Virus record (IMG/VR): IMGVR_UViG_3300037297_000066
Span: 310,001-374,000 of that record
DNA: 64,000 bases
Origin: a virus
Direction: 5' to 3' (one strand)
Positions 1-9,264 of the stretch are shown here, piece after piece. The notes below the pieces were generated by a model. The model was not told the origin of the DNA and did not search any database. It was given only the letters and a program-made list of their open reading frames with translations. The translations under genes were made by a program, and so were the position numbers. The first letter of the stretch is position 1. Each line of letters starts with the position of its first letter.

Positions 1-1
1 T

Positions 2-142
2 GGTCCTACTGTGGTGACTTTGAGCCCCAACGACTTTTTGAGTCAGTCTGTTGTGGACTTGAACGCTGATACGTTCTACAAGAGAGTACTCGGAACTCTG
101 CAGGGGGTCTTTACTGAAGAGTATCCGACGGCCAGTCTGTGA
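2..142 (+). CDS. C-terminal end of an unidentified protein (cut by window start)
   Basis: An open frame enters from the left edge and stops at TGA 140-142, giving 46 residues that end in EEYPTASL. No motif allows a family call. It lies 7 nt upstream of the next gene on the same strand, so it is probably the preceding member of the replication operon. Because the polymerase is missing from this window, upstream sequence is where one would look for it, but nothing in these 46 residues shows what this gene is. Confidence 0.6.
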   Translation, partial: GPTVVTLSPNDFLSQSVVDLNADTFYKRVLGTLQGVFTEEYPTASL

Positions 143-149
143 GGTTGCT

Positions 150-392
150 ATGTCCGAAAAGGCAGAAGCTGTCGAGGCTGTTTTGCCTGCTTCAGAAGCT
201 GTAGAGAAGGCTCCTAAAGACTTCGAACAACCCCCTCGAAAGACGGTGCAGATTCGTTGTCGAATGCCTAAGTGCGATTCGATGTTGCATTACGAACTTT
301 TGGGAGCGGACGGAGTCCCACTACGAGCCTATGAGTGCGTGGAGTGTGGCAACGTTTGGAACTTGAACCTGGGTGGAGACCCTGGTTTTTAG
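150..392 (+). CDS. Small zinc-ribbon protein
   Basis: This is an 80-residue protein. The N-terminal third is Ala/Glu/Lys-rich and probably disordered. The C-terminal part has two cysteine pairs (CRMPKC and CVECG, about 23 residues apart), which suggests one zinc ribbon. The ATG at 150 lies 7 nt after the upstream stop, with a weak purine-rich stretch (GAGG, 141-144) before it. Zinc ribbons of this size in phages often contact nucleic acid or RNA polymerase, but no specific function can be read here. A second, unrelated small zinc ribbon follows directly. Confidence 0.65.
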   Translation: MSEKAEAVEAVLPASEAVEKAPKDFEQPPRKTVQIRCRMPKCDSMLHYELLGADGVPLRAYECVECGNVWNLNLGGDPGF

Positions 393-455
393 GCTGTTTT
401 CGTTGTCCAGCCCGCCGGTTAGCTACTTCGTTTATCAGACGTCCTAACTGCCCCT

Positions 456-668
456 ATGCCTTCCTCTACGAAGCCTAATAGCTTGATGTTCTGCACGAGC
501 TGCAGGGGCAGACTAGAAATGAGTGGGAGGGAGCCTTACCGCTACGTGTGCTCCGATTGTGGGCAGAACTTCATGGCTGTGATGCAGCTTGTGCCTGTGG
601 CTTCGAATCAGGAGTCACCCCAACTTCCAGGAGAGTCTGTTGCTGGATCGGGTGAAGGAACAAGCTGA
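456..668 (+). CDS. Small zinc-ribbon protein overlapping delta' gene
   Basis: This is a 70-residue protein with CTSC near residue 13 and CSDCG near residue 32, a classic two-knuckle zinc ribbon, followed by a Ser/Gly/Glu-rich tail. No good Shine-Dalgarno precedes ATG 456; a later in-frame ATG at 486 would remove the first 10 residues. The 3' end overlaps the proposed start of the delta' gene by 29 nt, which suggests translational coupling. The function is unknown; the cysteine pattern is the only strong evidence that the frame is coding. Confidence 0.6.
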   Translation: MPSSTKPNSLMFCTSCRGRLEMSGREPYRYVCSDCGQNFMAVMQLVPVASNQESPQLPGESVAGSGEGTS

Positions 669-1572
669 AGGCGTTCGCTTCCTGCGTAGGGTAGTTGACG
701 GTAACCTGACCACCCCTCTCATGCTAGTGGGGCCGGAGGGTACCGGCCGCAGGTTATCCGTTCTTGAAGCTGCTAGAGAGATGTTTGGAGGAGGCGAGCA
801 TCACGATCTTTTGATCGACGAAGGGAAGCACCCTGATTTGAAGGTGCTGGTTCCAGAATCTGGCAAGGATCTGGGAGTGGATGCTGTTCGAGGGCTGTTG
901 AGGGAGACGATCTTCTTTCCCGTTGACGCTCCCAAGAAGTTTTTCGTTATCGATGAGGCTGACCGAATGACTCCAGCAGCGTCCAACGCTTTGCTGAAGA
1001 CGTTGGAGGAGCCGCCAAGCACGTGTCGCTTCTTTCTTCTGGTGCAGTCTACTGACCGAGTTTTGCCAACGATTCGGTCTCGTTGCGGCGTTGTTCAGTA
1101 CCGTCAGTTGTCTGAGTCGTTGGTGATGAGTCACCTTAGTCGTTTCGAGAAGGACGGCACTAAAGCACTTGTCTACGCTCGCTTAGCAGAAGGCTCTATA
1201 GGAAGAGCCGTTTCCCTATGGGGCTCCGGTCGTCTCACTTTACGAGATCAAGTCTTGGGGCTCTTAAAAACAGGGTTATCAGGCGACACGTCTTCTCTCT
1301 TTTCGACTGTGGATGGGCTACAGTCAGAACTCCCGTTGGGTCTTCGTTTTCTAGAACACGTAGTTCAAGATCTGCTGATGCTTCCCTACTGTTCAGAGCG
1401 TTTGACCAACCTAGATGTCGTCGATTCTCTGACGGATCTAAGGGCTCAAATGGGGGACGCTCGTTTGAGGAAGCTTCGAGAGGGTTTGAAGTCTTTGTTG
1501 GGTAAGACCTACCTGACGACGTTGCCCTTTCATACCAAGACGTTTTTGGCTGACGTGTTGGAGGGCGGTTGA
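640..1572 (+). CDS. holB: DNA polymerase III delta' subunit-like clamp-loader protein
   Basis: This is the AAA+ clamp-loader delta' subunit, about 310 residues. A P-loop relic (GPEGTGRR), a Walker-B-like region (FVIDEADRM), the LLKTLEEPP segment and the sensor/arginine-finger motif RSRC are all present in the order seen in HolB/DnaX proteins. The P-loop lysine is replaced by Arg, consistent with a non-ATP-binding delta'. The four-cysteine zinc module found in E. coli delta' is absent. I prefer TTG 640 because AGGAG lies at 629-633; an in-frame ATG at 589 lies inside the previous gene without such a site. It overlaps the delta gene in a TGATG arrangement. With delta (next gene) and DnaX (21219) it would form a phage-encoded clamp loader. 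Confidence 0.85.
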   Translation: MLDRVKEQAEGVRFLRRVVDGNLTTPLMLVGPEGTGRRLSVLEAAREMFGGGEHHDLLIDEGKHPDLKVLVPESGKDLGVDAVRGLLRETIFFPVDAPKKFFVIDEADRMTPAASNALLKTLEEPPSTCRFFLLVQSTDRVLPTIRSRCGVVQYRQLSESLVMSHLSRFEKDGTKALVYARLAEGSIGRAVSLWGSGRLTLRDQVLGLLKTGLSGDTSSLFSTVDGLQSELPLGLRFLEHVVQDLLMLPYCSERLTNLDVVDSLTDLRAQMGDARLRKLREGLKSLLGKTYLTTLPFHTKTFLADVLEGG

Positions 1573-2543
1573 TGGCTAAGCCCTTCCCGTTCCACGTGGC
1601 CTATGGAGAAGACACCTTCATGTTGGGGCGTCACCTGGCATTCGGAAGGTCTTTCCGGAACCGAGACATAATTCAGCTGGACGGGGCTGTTGTTGGTGAA
1701 GAGGAACTGGTTTCTGCCTGTGAGTCCTTTTCGCTTGGGGGTCAAGATCGGGTAGTTGTTTTGGACAACGCCCAGAAGGTGAAAGGCAAGGAACTATCTC
1801 GGTACATCGAGGAGAAGGAGCGTAAGGATCTGGCTACGATTCTGGTGGCTGTGGTTCGAGCCAAGTCACTCCCTGATCCGTGGTCTAAGCTTGGCTCCAA
1901 AGGTCAAACGGTTTGTTTTCAGGAGTTGAAGCCGTGGTCGGAGGAGCCTGCCAAAAAACTGATGGCAGAGGAAGCAGAGCGTTTGGGGATCAAGTTGAGT
2001 GTGGAAGTACCGGGGATCCTTTGGAGATCCCTAGGGAACAACTCCGGGCGCATCTGCAACGAGCTCGGCAAGCTTTCGGTGTTGGTAGGCCCCCGAGGCA
2101 CTGTCAAAAAAGAACACCTGAAGCTGGTGTTGTCTGCGATACCTTCGGTAGACAGTTACCAGGCGACTCAACTAGCTGAAGCAGCCTTTAGTTTCAAGGT
2201 CAACACGGCCATGAAGAAGGCGTCTTCGTTGTACAAACATCAGGGGGAAGGGGTTTCTGTGCCTATCGTCTCTGCTTTGATGAAGCAGGCAGAGCGCTAC
2301 TATGTTGCTCGTAGGATGCTTGATTCGGGGGACACCGTAGGGATAGTGGCCCATCGGTTTGGGATGGGGGGTAGTCGAGAGTTTTTCTTCAAGAGAGATG
2401 TGCTGCCTAGTGTGCAGAAGCGAACTGCCGTTTCTCTTTTGAAGCAGATGAAATTTCTATGCGAACTAGATGTGAAGGTAAAGGGACCGGCTCACTCGAA
2501 AAGGTCCTTGGTCGAGCTGGCAGTGTTGTCCATCACCTCATGA
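1572..2543 (+). CDS. holA: DNA polymerase III delta subunit
   Basis: A 323-residue protein with HolA architecture: a YGEDTFMLGRHL opening (the 'G.d.yl...' clamp-wrench N-terminus), VVVLDNAQK in place of a Walker B, no P-loop, then an all-helical C-terminal collar domain containing RICNELGKL, the family's 'i.nEleKL' element. Delta opens the sliding clamp during loading. ATG 1572 overlaps the delta' stop (TGATG), with a GGAGGG ribosome site at 1559-1564. Physical linkage to delta' supports both calls. The family diverges strongly between organisms, so the match rests on order, length (E. coli 343 aa) and these motifs. Confidence 0.85.
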   Translation: MAKPFPFHVAYGEDTFMLGRHLAFGRSFRNRDIIQLDGAVVGEEELVSACESFSLGGQDRVVVLDNAQKVKGKELSRYIEEKERKDLATILVAVVRAKSLPDPWSKLGSKGQTVCFQELKPWSEEPAKKLMAEEAERLGIKLSVEVPGILWRSLGNNSGRICNELGKLSVLVGPRGTVKKEHLKLVLSAIPSVDSYQATQLAEAAFSFKVNTAMKKASSLYKHQGEGVSVPIVSALMKQAERYYVARRMLDSGDTVGIVAHRFGMGGSREFFFKRDVLPSVQKRTAVSLLKQMKFLCELDVKVKGPAHSKRSLVELAVLSITS

Positions 2544-2552
2544 GGAACTCCA

Positions 2553-4493
2553 ATGGAGATCGTCACCGTTTCCCAACCCATTGAATTTCGACTTCGTGAA
2601 GACTTCTTGGCTCCTTACCGGCAGAAAGGGGACCCGTTCACTAGTCTCTTGGCTCGCTCTACCTATCTGACAAAGTATTGCCGGGAAGGAGAGACTTGGA
2701 CGGACACTGTCCGGCGTGTAGTGGAGGGGAATTTGTCCTTGGTGATGGGAAGCAGCAACACGGAAGCAGAGTTGCTCTTTCATCTGTTTTGGACGGGCCA
2801 GTCGCTGCCCCCTGGCCGTGGTCTTTGGGTCGGGGGCGTTCCGGGCATTCCTTCTGATGCCAGGTACAACTGCTGGTATACAACCCTCTATGGTATCGAC
2901 GATTGGTGCTGGATTGCCAATCAGCTCATGTTGGGAGGGGGCGTCGGAGTTGGGTTGCTAGAGATCGATAAGATGCCTGTGGTTCTGAAAAGCAACGCTC
3001 GCCTGGTTCTACGGTGTGCGTCGTCTCACCCGAACCGAGACGAAGTCAAACCTGATGACAACGATCCCCTTAACGGGAGCACGCAGGTGTTCGTGATTCC
3101 CGACTCCCGGGAAGGTTGGGTGGAAGGCATTGGTATGATGCTGGAACACGCTTTCAATGGCGTGGACCTGATCATGGATGTGAGCAAGATCCGTCCCCGG
3201 GGGCAGCCTCTTAAGACCTTTGGCGGAATCGCTTGTGGACCAGGTCCTTTGGCTCACCTTCTTCGGTCGGCTTGGAAGATCATACGAGGGGGCCAGGGCC
3301 GGAAGTTGACCTCTGTCGAGGTCCTGGATGTGACCAACCACATTGGGCTGTGCATCAAGAGCGGTAACGTTCGGCGTTCGGCCATGATCACTCTGGGAAG
3401 TGCCTATGACCAAGCCTTCCGGGACGCCAAGAAGGATTGGGAGGCAGTCGCTTCTCATCGGCACACCAGCAACAACTCGATTGCGTTCCAGTCGTGGAAG
3501 GAGATCGAGGATTTCGATTGGCGTTCTTTGGTGGAGGACAACTCAGTCTATGGAGAGCCTGGCATTCTGAACTTGCCTTTAGGATGGCAGACGGATCCCG
3601 GGGCTAAGGGAGTGAACCCTTGTGGTGAGCAGCTTTTGCACGATCGAGAGGCATGCAACTTGGGGGAGGTGTTCCCGGCAAAGTTTGAAAAAGATCTGGA
3701 TCCTGTAGTGGCGTTTAGGCTCGTGACCCGTTACTGCCTCAGGCAGAGGATGACCCCTCTTTTGGATTCTCAAAGCCAAGCGGTGGGTACCCAAAACATG
3801 CGGATTGGAGTTGGTCTTGGAGGGATCTGCGATTTCGATTGGACCCCTGAGATGCTGGCCAACTGGTTCATGGTGTGCCGGAAAGAGGCTGACAGCTATG
3901 CTGACGAGCTAGGGGTCAATCGACCTACAACCGTCACCACTGTCAAGCCTTCGGGGACTGTCAGTTTGCTCAATGGATCGAGTCCAGGGATGCATGCTCC
4001 CGAGGCTCCTTACTACCTTCGGAGAACCCGGATCGCTAAGAACGATCCGATGTCTTACGCCATGATGGAGGCGGGTGTCCCCTTCGAGGAGGATGTGTAC
4101 GACAAGTCAGGGAACACTTGGGTGTTTTCTTTCCCGATGAAGGCTCCTCATACCACGTTCACTCGAAGCACTGAAACTTTGCTAGAGCAGTTCGAGCGGC
4201 AGGCGGCGGTGCAGGAATGGTGGTCTGACAATGCTGTTTCGGCCACTCTCAATTTCAATGCGGATACGGAGCGGGAAGAACTAGCTTCGTGTCTCAAAGA
4301 ATTCGTTCCACGTCTCAAGAGCACCAGCTGTATGCCCCGGGCCCACGGCTACGAGCAGCCTCCTTACGAGCCGATCGACGAGATCACCTACCGGCGTATG
4401 GCTGGCTACATCAACAACGAGCATCCTCTAGTAGGGGGCGGCGAGATCGAGGTAGCCGATTCGTGTTCCAGTGGGGCTTGTCCGATTCGATGA
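2553..4493 (+). CDS. nrdJ: Adenosylcobalamin-dependent (class II) ribonucleoside-triphosphate reductase
   Basis: This 646-residue enzyme reduces ribonucleotides to deoxynucleotides through a thiyl radical generated from coenzyme B12. The active-site loop NPCGEQ places the radical cysteine at C357, with E359 next to it. C107 (in SDARYNC) and C368 (EACNLGE) form the expected redox pair; the 11-residue spacing from 357 to 368 equals that of C408/C419 in the Lactobacillus leichmannii enzyme. KPSGTVSLLNGSSPGMH is the phosphate-binding region. The C-terminal CSSGAC pair is the usual thioredoxin-reduced shuttle. The protein is about 90 residues shorter than the L. leichmannii enzyme. It depends on host or environmental B12, is independent of oxygen, and would boost dNTP supply. 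It overlaps the next gene (ATGA). Confidence 0.95.
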   Translation: MEIVTVSQPIEFRLREDFLAPYRQKGDPFTSLLARSTYLTKYCREGETWTDTVRRVVEGNLSLVMGSSNTEAELLFHLFWTGQSLPPGRGLWVGGVPGIPSDARYNCWYTTLYGIDDWCWIANQLMLGGGVGVGLLEIDKMPVVLKSNARLVLRCASSHPNRDEVKPDDNDPLNGSTQVFVIPDSREGWVEGIGMMLEHAFNGVDLIMDVSKIRPRGQPLKTFGGIACGPGPLAHLLRSAWKIIRGGQGRKLTSVEVLDVTNHIGLCIKSGNVRRSAMITLGSAYDQAFRDAKKDWEAVASHRHTSNNSIAFQSWKEIEDFDWRSLVEDNSVYGEPGILNLPLGWQTDPGAKGVNPCGEQLLHDREACNLGEVFPAKFEKDLDPVVAFRLVTRYCLRQRMTPLLDSQSQAVGTQNMRIGVGLGGICDFDWTPEMLANWFMVCRKEADSYADELGVNRPTTVTTVKPSGTVSLLNGSSPGMHAPEAPYYLRRTRIAKNDPMSYAMMEAGVPFEEDVYDKSGNTWVFSFPMKAPHTTFTRSTETLLEQFERQAAVQEWWSDNAVSATLNFNADTEREELASCLKEFVPRLKSTSCMPRAHGYEQPPYEPIDEITYRRMAGYINNEHPLVGGGEIEVADSCSSGACPIR

Positions 4494-4756
4494 CGGACAT
4501 TCGTGCCTTAGGCCACCTTCTGGAAGGGGTGGTGGAGCAGGACCCTCTTACGGATCATTATCAAATTCGTACGGTGGACTCGGACGGGCGTCACGTCTCA
4601 GTGGATCTGCATGCGTTGTTGGAGAAGTACCAAGGTAAGCCTGTTCGGCTTACCTTAGCCTCCCTGGAGAACCTGGCCAAACTGGCTGCTCTGGTAGAGA
4701 GTCAGGGAGGAGGGGGCCAGGTGACGGGTGTAGGGTCGGATCTGCTTCGCAAATAG
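4490..4756 (+). CDS. Hypothetical protein downstream of nrdJ
   Basis: This 88-residue protein starts at ATG 4490 inside the nrdJ stop (ATGA), so it is almost certainly translationally coupled. The same frame is open further upstream, but that part only shadows nrdJ. The sequence is mixed alpha/beta: a YQIRTVDSDGRHVSVDLH strand pair, then an LTLASLENLAKLAALVE helix and a Gly-rich tail. No family is recognised. Its position suggests a role tied to nucleotide metabolism or to the ligase that follows, but this is inference only. Confidence 0.6.
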   Translation: MTDIRALGHLLEGVVEQDPLTDHYQIRTVDSDGRHVSVDLHALLEKYQGKPVRLTLASLENLAKLAALVESQGGGGQVTGVGSDLLRK

Positions 4757-4780
4757 GACCATCTAGTGTAGAACGGAGTC

Positions 4781-6706
4781 GTGGACTTCTTCGACCAGAT
4801 GGATGAGGCTCGTATTGCCGAGCTGGAAAAGAAAATTTCCGAGGCTCGCAAATCCTACTTCAACGGGGTGGCTACCGTTTCAGACGAGCTGTACGACGCT
4901 TGGATGGACGAGCTAGAGGAGCTGAAGAAGGACAGCCCTCAGGTCCTGGCTGTAGGAGCCCCGGTTTCTGAAGCGTGGCCTAAGACTCGCCATGTCATTC
5001 CCATGGGATCCTTGGGGAAGATCAACTCTTTGGAGGAGCTCACTTCTTGGGTTCACGAGGTCAGTCGTCCTCCCACGAAGGAAATCCCCTATGAAGAGCT
5101 GATTGTCACAGACAAGCTGGATGGGTTGAGCACTTCGATCACTTATGTAGAGGGTGTTCTTACCCAGGGGGTGACTCGTGGGGATGGTCTAGTTGGTTCG
5201 GACGTCACTCCCAACATCGCTCGTATTCCAGACGTTCCCAACAAGCTACCTAAGCCGCTTGACCTGACTTTGAGAGCTGAGATAGTGCTCTACCGAGGTG
5301 TGTTTGAAGAGCGTTTCCAATCAAACTACAAGAACACTCGAAACGCAGCCTCTGGCATCATTCAAAGGCTGGATGGTAGAGGGTGCGAGCATTTGAGCGT
5401 GCGATTCTTCGAGGTGGCCGAGGGGTTTGACTGCGAGAAGCGTTCTGATCAGTTCGAGTTTATGGATCAGTTGGGGCTACCTATCCCCAACTGGTATGTG
5501 ACGGCTATGGTGCCTGGGGCCAAGACCCCTCACGATTTGTGGGTTGAGTATCAGCAGACCGTTCGGGAGCAGTTACCTTACGACATTGATGGCCTGGTAG
5601 TGGAGGTCAACGACCTTGGGTATCTTTTGGAGTTGGGGATAGGAAGCGACAACCGTCCCAAGGGGGCCCGAGCCTTCAAGTTTTCTGCGGTGACTCGGGA
5701 AACGGTTGCCGTTCGGAGGATCGACCAGGTGGGGGGAACGGGGCGTATCACCCCAGTGGCTGAGTTCCGACCCGTTCGCTTGTTGGGGGCAGAGGTCTCC
5801 AGAGCCAGTCTCTACAACCAGGACTACATCAAGCAGATCGGTTTCGATGTGGGGGCCAAGATCTTGGTGGCCCGAGCCAATGATGTGATCCCCAGGGTGG
5901 TCTCTGTGTTGCAGCCCACTGGAACGATCTCTAAACCTCCGACCCATTGTCCGGAATGCGGTACCCCCACAGAATGGGACGGAAAGTTCCTGATCTGTCC
6001 AAACATCTATGAGTGTCCGGCCCAGACTGAGGGTCGGATCAAACAGTGGATTCGAGAGTTGAACATCCTTGGGTGGGGGGACGTTCTCATTGAGAGACTG
6101 GTTTCCGAGAAATTGGTGACCTCGGTTCCGGACCTCTACAAGCTCTCCAGAGAGCAGATCGCCTCTTTGGACCGGATGGGCACCACTTCGGCAGAAAACG
6201 TCTTGAGGACGCTCTGGGAGGTCGTACCGATGCCTCTGGAGCAGTTTTTGGGAGCTCTATCCATTCCCTTCTGTGCCACTACCACGGTTCGGATCATCGT
6301 GGATGCGGGATTTGACTCGTTGGCCAAAATACAGGAGGCTTCCGAGCAGGATCTTCAGCAGATCGCTGGGGTGGGCCCCCGGAGAGCCTCGGCTATCTGT
6401 GGGTGGCTCCGGCGTCATGAAGACCTTCTCTCTGACCTGCAGGAGGCGGGGGTCAAGATCAAGGATCGTCCAGTCGGAGTGTTGACTGGCAAGAGTATCT
6501 GCTTCACGGGCAAGATGGCCTACAAGCGGGCAGAGATGGAAAGAATGGCGCAGGAGCAAGGGGCTTCTGTAAAGAACACGGTGGGAAAGGGTCTTACTCT
6601 TTTGGTAGTGGGGGACAATGTTGGGCAGAAGAAAATCGCTGCTGCTCAGAAACACAAGACGCAAACTCTCACCGTGGAAGAGTTTCTTCAGTTGATTGGC
6701 GGCTAA
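4781..6706 (+). CDS. ligA: NAD+-dependent DNA ligase
   Basis: A 641-residue ligase that seals nicks using NAD+ (E. coli LigA is 671). Domains in order: a short NAD-binding helical domain, nucleotidyltransferase with KLDG (adenylated Lys112), OB fold around VGGTGRITPVAEFRPV, a four-cysteine zinc finger (CPEC ... C ... C), helix-hairpin-helix region (IAGVGPRRA) and a C-terminal BRCT domain from GKSICFTGK. The start is GTG 4781 with CGGAG at 4774-4778. All domains of a cellular-type LigA are kept, whereas many phages use a short ATP ligase. It directly abuts the helicase gene (TAA then ATG). Confidence 0.95.
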   Translation: MDFFDQMDEARIAELEKKISEARKSYFNGVATVSDELYDAWMDELEELKKDSPQVLAVGAPVSEAWPKTRHVIPMGSLGKINSLEELTSWVHEVSRPPTKEIPYEELIVTDKLDGLSTSITYVEGVLTQGVTRGDGLVGSDVTPNIARIPDVPNKLPKPLDLTLRAEIVLYRGVFEERFQSNYKNTRNAASGIIQRLDGRGCEHLSVRFFEVAEGFDCEKRSDQFEFMDQLGLPIPNWYVTAMVPGAKTPHDLWVEYQQTVREQLPYDIDGLVVEVNDLGYLLELGIGSDNRPKGARAFKFSAVTRETVAVRRIDQVGGTGRITPVAEFRPVRLLGAEVSRASLYNQDYIKQIGFDVGAKILVARANDVIPRVVSVLQPTGTISKPPTHCPECGTPTEWDGKFLICPNIYECPAQTEGRIKQWIRELNILGWGDVLIERLVSEKLVTSVPDLYKLSREQIASLDRMGTTSAENVLRTLWEVVPMPLEQFLGALSIPFCATTTVRIIVDAGFDSLAKIQEASEQDLQQIAGVGPRRASAICGWLRRHEDLLSDLQEAGVKIKDRPVGVLTGKSICFTGKMAYKRAEMERMAQEQGASVKNTVGKGLTLLVVGDNVGQKKIAAAQKHKTQTLTVEEFLQLIGG

Positions 6707-8881
6707 ATGGCTTGGGTTGCGGGACGTGTTACGTCAGTCAAGTTCACTTCGGATAGTTTTTGCGTCTGTGAGCTGAGAGTCGCTGAAGCAGCGCCTTTAG
6801 CGTCTTCTTTGATCACCGTCAAAGGCCATTTCTACGGATTGCTGCAGGTGGCTCATGGCATGCCTATCAAAGTGATTGGTACTTGGAGAACTCATCCAAA
6901 GTACGGTCGTCAGTTTCACGTGAGCTCGTGGGAACCTTGGGCTAGGAATGATAACGAGAGAGTTCACTTTCTGAGTCTCTGCATCCAGGACTTTGGGATA
7001 GGGCCAGCCCAAGCGGTAGTTCAGGAGTATGGGTCCGAAGTTTTCGAGGCTCTGACGCACAAGGCGTCCGAGGTCTTGTCAAAGGTCAAGAAGGACGGGA
7101 TAGGGCCAGCCCTTCTCAGTTGGAAGGTAGCCTTGTCCACAAGAGATGTGACTGTCCTTCTTCGTAGCGGGGGTCTGAAGTCAGCTGAAGTAGCTTCGGC
7201 TATGGCTCGTTTTGGTTTGGAGGCGGGGACCGTCATCAAGAAGAATCCTTACCGTCTCATGGAGATCTCGGGGTACGACTTTTCCAAAGTAGACTTGCTG
7301 GCCAAATACCTAGGGTTTGACCGGAACGCTCCTTGTCGATTGGAGGGACTTGTCTTGTGGGCTCTCCAAGCAGCTGCCTTGGATGGGCATCTGTATCTTC
7401 GAAGAGGAGACATCTCCCAACATGTGACCGAGCTGTTGGATCGGAATTCGACGGCGGGTCCGGATCTTGATGACTGTGCTTCTGACACCTATGCTCGGGT
7501 AGTGGCTGAATTGGAGGGGCGTCGAGTAGTAGTGGTGGACTCTGGTACGGGGGTCTACTTGCCTGAGTTCTATGAGTACGAGAGAACGTCAGCTAAGATG
7601 TTTGGGGAGTTGTTGAAGCCCTCCCCTATCGAGGTAGATCTGAAGCCTTTTCTGGAAGAGTATGAGCGCTCAAATCGAATCACGTTGTCAGAGGCTCAGC
7701 GGGAGGCTGTTTCATCTTTGGCAGAGCATCGGGTTCTCGTCCTTACAGGGCTCCCGGGGACTGGTAAAACAACGGCGCTCAGGGCACTAGTTCGATTGTT
7801 TGAAGAGGCTAGAACCTCCTTTGTGTTGATGGCTCCTACCGGGGTGGCGGCCAAACGGTTGGCTGCTGTTACGGGTCATCCTGCTGCGACCGTGCATCGT
7901 ACTCTCAGGTATGATGGGAGTTCCTGGGGGCACAACCAGAACAACCGTTTTTTGGTGGACGCTGCCATCGTGGATGAGGTGAGTATGATGGATCAGGAGT
8001 TGTTCTATAGACTTCTGTCCGCTCTTCGTTCTGACACGATGTTGGTCCTGGTAGGGGATGATGCCCAGCTTCCCTCAGTAGGCCCTGGCAATGTGTTGCA
8101 GCAGTTGGTGTCTTGCAGGAGTGTGCCTCACATCAAGCTAACTCAGATCTACCGACAAGACGAGAAAGGGGACATCGTCTCCAACAGTCACAAGATCAAT
8201 CGGGGGGAGATGCTCGACCTTCCTAACCCCAGGCTTCCCTCAGAGTTCAAGCTGGTTCGGATCCGGGATGAGGAGAAGATCGCAGACTTTATCGTGCAGT
8301 TGGCTACTAAGCTCAAGAGCAAGGATGCCAATTTCCAGGTGCTTTCTCCTAAGTACGCTGGTGAGGTAGGTGTAGACTCTCTCAACGAAAGGTTGCGTGA
8401 TGCTCTCAACCCCAAAGGCCCTCCTGAGTGGAACGGACATGGGTTGAACTTTCGGTTAGGGGACCGGTTGATGGTGGTCAAGAATGACTACGAACTGGAC
8501 GTTTACAATGGGGATGTGGGGAAGCTGGTCAAGATTGGATCTGACCATCTCCTGGTGAGAGTCCACGGGGAAGGCGTAGACTCAGAAGTTGAGTTTCCGA
8601 TTGGGTCGGTTCCAGATAAGCTTCGTTTGGCCTACTGTGTGACGGCCCACAAGAGCCAAGGCTCTGAGTTCGATACCATTGTGATGCCTGTGGTTCGTAG
8701 CCAAGGACGTATGTTGCAACGCAACTTGCTCTACACAGCTGTCACCCGGGCCCGGGAGCATGTTTGGTTGGTGGGGGAGGAAGCGGCTGTTCAAAGGGCC
8801 ATCGCCAATGATAAGGTGGTCCGCAGGAACACTGTGTTGGCGAAAACCATTTCTTCAGTGGTGGAGAGTCTGTGTCCCTGA
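6707..8881 (+). CDS. recD2: RecD2-like superfamily 1B DNA helicase
   Basis: A 724-residue 5'-3' helicase. An OB-like N-terminus and helix-hairpin-helix segments (FGIGPAQAV, DGIGPALLS) precede the motor. Motor motifs: Walker A GLPGTGKT (348-355), motif Ia APTGVAAKRL, Walker B VDEVSMMD, motif III VGDDAQLPSVGPG, motif V VTAHKSQGSEFD, motif VI YTAVTRAREH. The N-terminal extension with HhH motifs is typical of RecD2 rather than RecBCD RecD. No RecB or RecC gene is present, also consistent with RecD2. Likely roles are strand separation in replication or recombination together with RecA and SbcCD. The start codon follows the ligase stop with no gap. Confidence 0.92.
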   Translation: MAWVAGRVTSVKFTSDSFCVCELRVAEAAPLASSLITVKGHFYGLLQVAHGMPIKVIGTWRTHPKYGRQFHVSSWEPWARNDNERVHFLSLCIQDFGIGPAQAVVQEYGSEVFEALTHKASEVLSKVKKDGIGPALLSWKVALSTRDVTVLLRSGGLKSAEVASAMARFGLEAGTVIKKNPYRLMEISGYDFSKVDLLAKYLGFDRNAPCRLEGLVLWALQAAALDGHLYLRRGDISQHVTELLDRNSTAGPDLDDCASDTYARVVAELEGRRVVVVDSGTGVYLPEFYEYERTSAKMFGELLKPSPIEVDLKPFLEEYERSNRITLSEAQREAVSSLAEHRVLVLTGLPGTGKTTALRALVRLFEEARTSFVLMAPTGVAAKRLAAVTGHPAATVHRTLRYDGSSWGHNQNNRFLVDAAIVDEVSMMDQELFYRLLSALRSDTMLVLVGDDAQLPSVGPGNVLQQLVSCRSVPHIKLTQIYRQDEKGDIVSNSHKINRGEMLDLPNPRLPSEFKLVRIRDEEKIADFIVQLATKLKSKDANFQVLSPKYAGEVGVDSLNERLRDALNPKGPPEWNGHGLNFRLGDRLMVVKNDYELDVYNGDVGKLVKIGSDHLLVRVHGEGVDSEVEFPIGSVPDKLRLAYCVTAHKSQGSEFDTIVMPVVRSQGRMLQRNLLYTAVTRAREHVWLVGEEAAVQRAIANDKVVRRNTVLAKTISSVVESLCP

Positions 8882-9264
8882 AAGACCTTCCTGAGCAAGC
8901 CAGAGAGCGGTTGAAAAGGCTTCAGCAGGAGATCCAGGTTGACAAGGTCACGGTCTCCTTCTCGATCGAAAACCGAACTTTTGATGGGCGCAAGGTTTCA
9001 GCGTTTTTCGCTTCTACTGCCTCTCGTGGGCACCTTTCTAACGAGGGGCCTACAGATCAAGGCTGGGGGTTAGACGATTGTCGTTTGGTGACCCACTTGC
9101 TGAGCAAAGAGGTCGTCTTCATCACCTATCAGAACGCCGTGAGACAAAGAGTTATGTCTGCCTCACAGGCCAAGAAAGAACTGGTAGAGATTCTGAAAGC
9201 TTACGACGAGGACATCCGTAAACGGTTGGAAAAAGAAAGGGTCTCGGGTAGTAAAGAGACATGA
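8872..9264 (+). CDS. Hypothetical protein after recD2
   Basis: This 130-residue protein begins at GTG 8872, overlapping the helicase gene by 10 nt, with GGAGAG at 8863-8868 as ribosome site. The N-terminal helix (LPEQARERLKRLQQEI) is followed by a beta-rich middle (VTVSFSIENRTFDGRKVSAFF) and a long charged C-terminal helix. No catalytic motif or cysteine pattern was seen and no family is recognised. Tight coupling on both sides places it in the replication operon. Confidence 0.65.
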   Translation: MSLKDLPEQARERLKRLQQEIQVDKVTVSFSIENRTFDGRKVSAFFASTASRGHLSNEGPTDQGWGLDDCRLVTHLLSKEVVFITYQNAVRQRVMSASQAKKELVEILKAYDEDIRKRLEKERVSGSKET

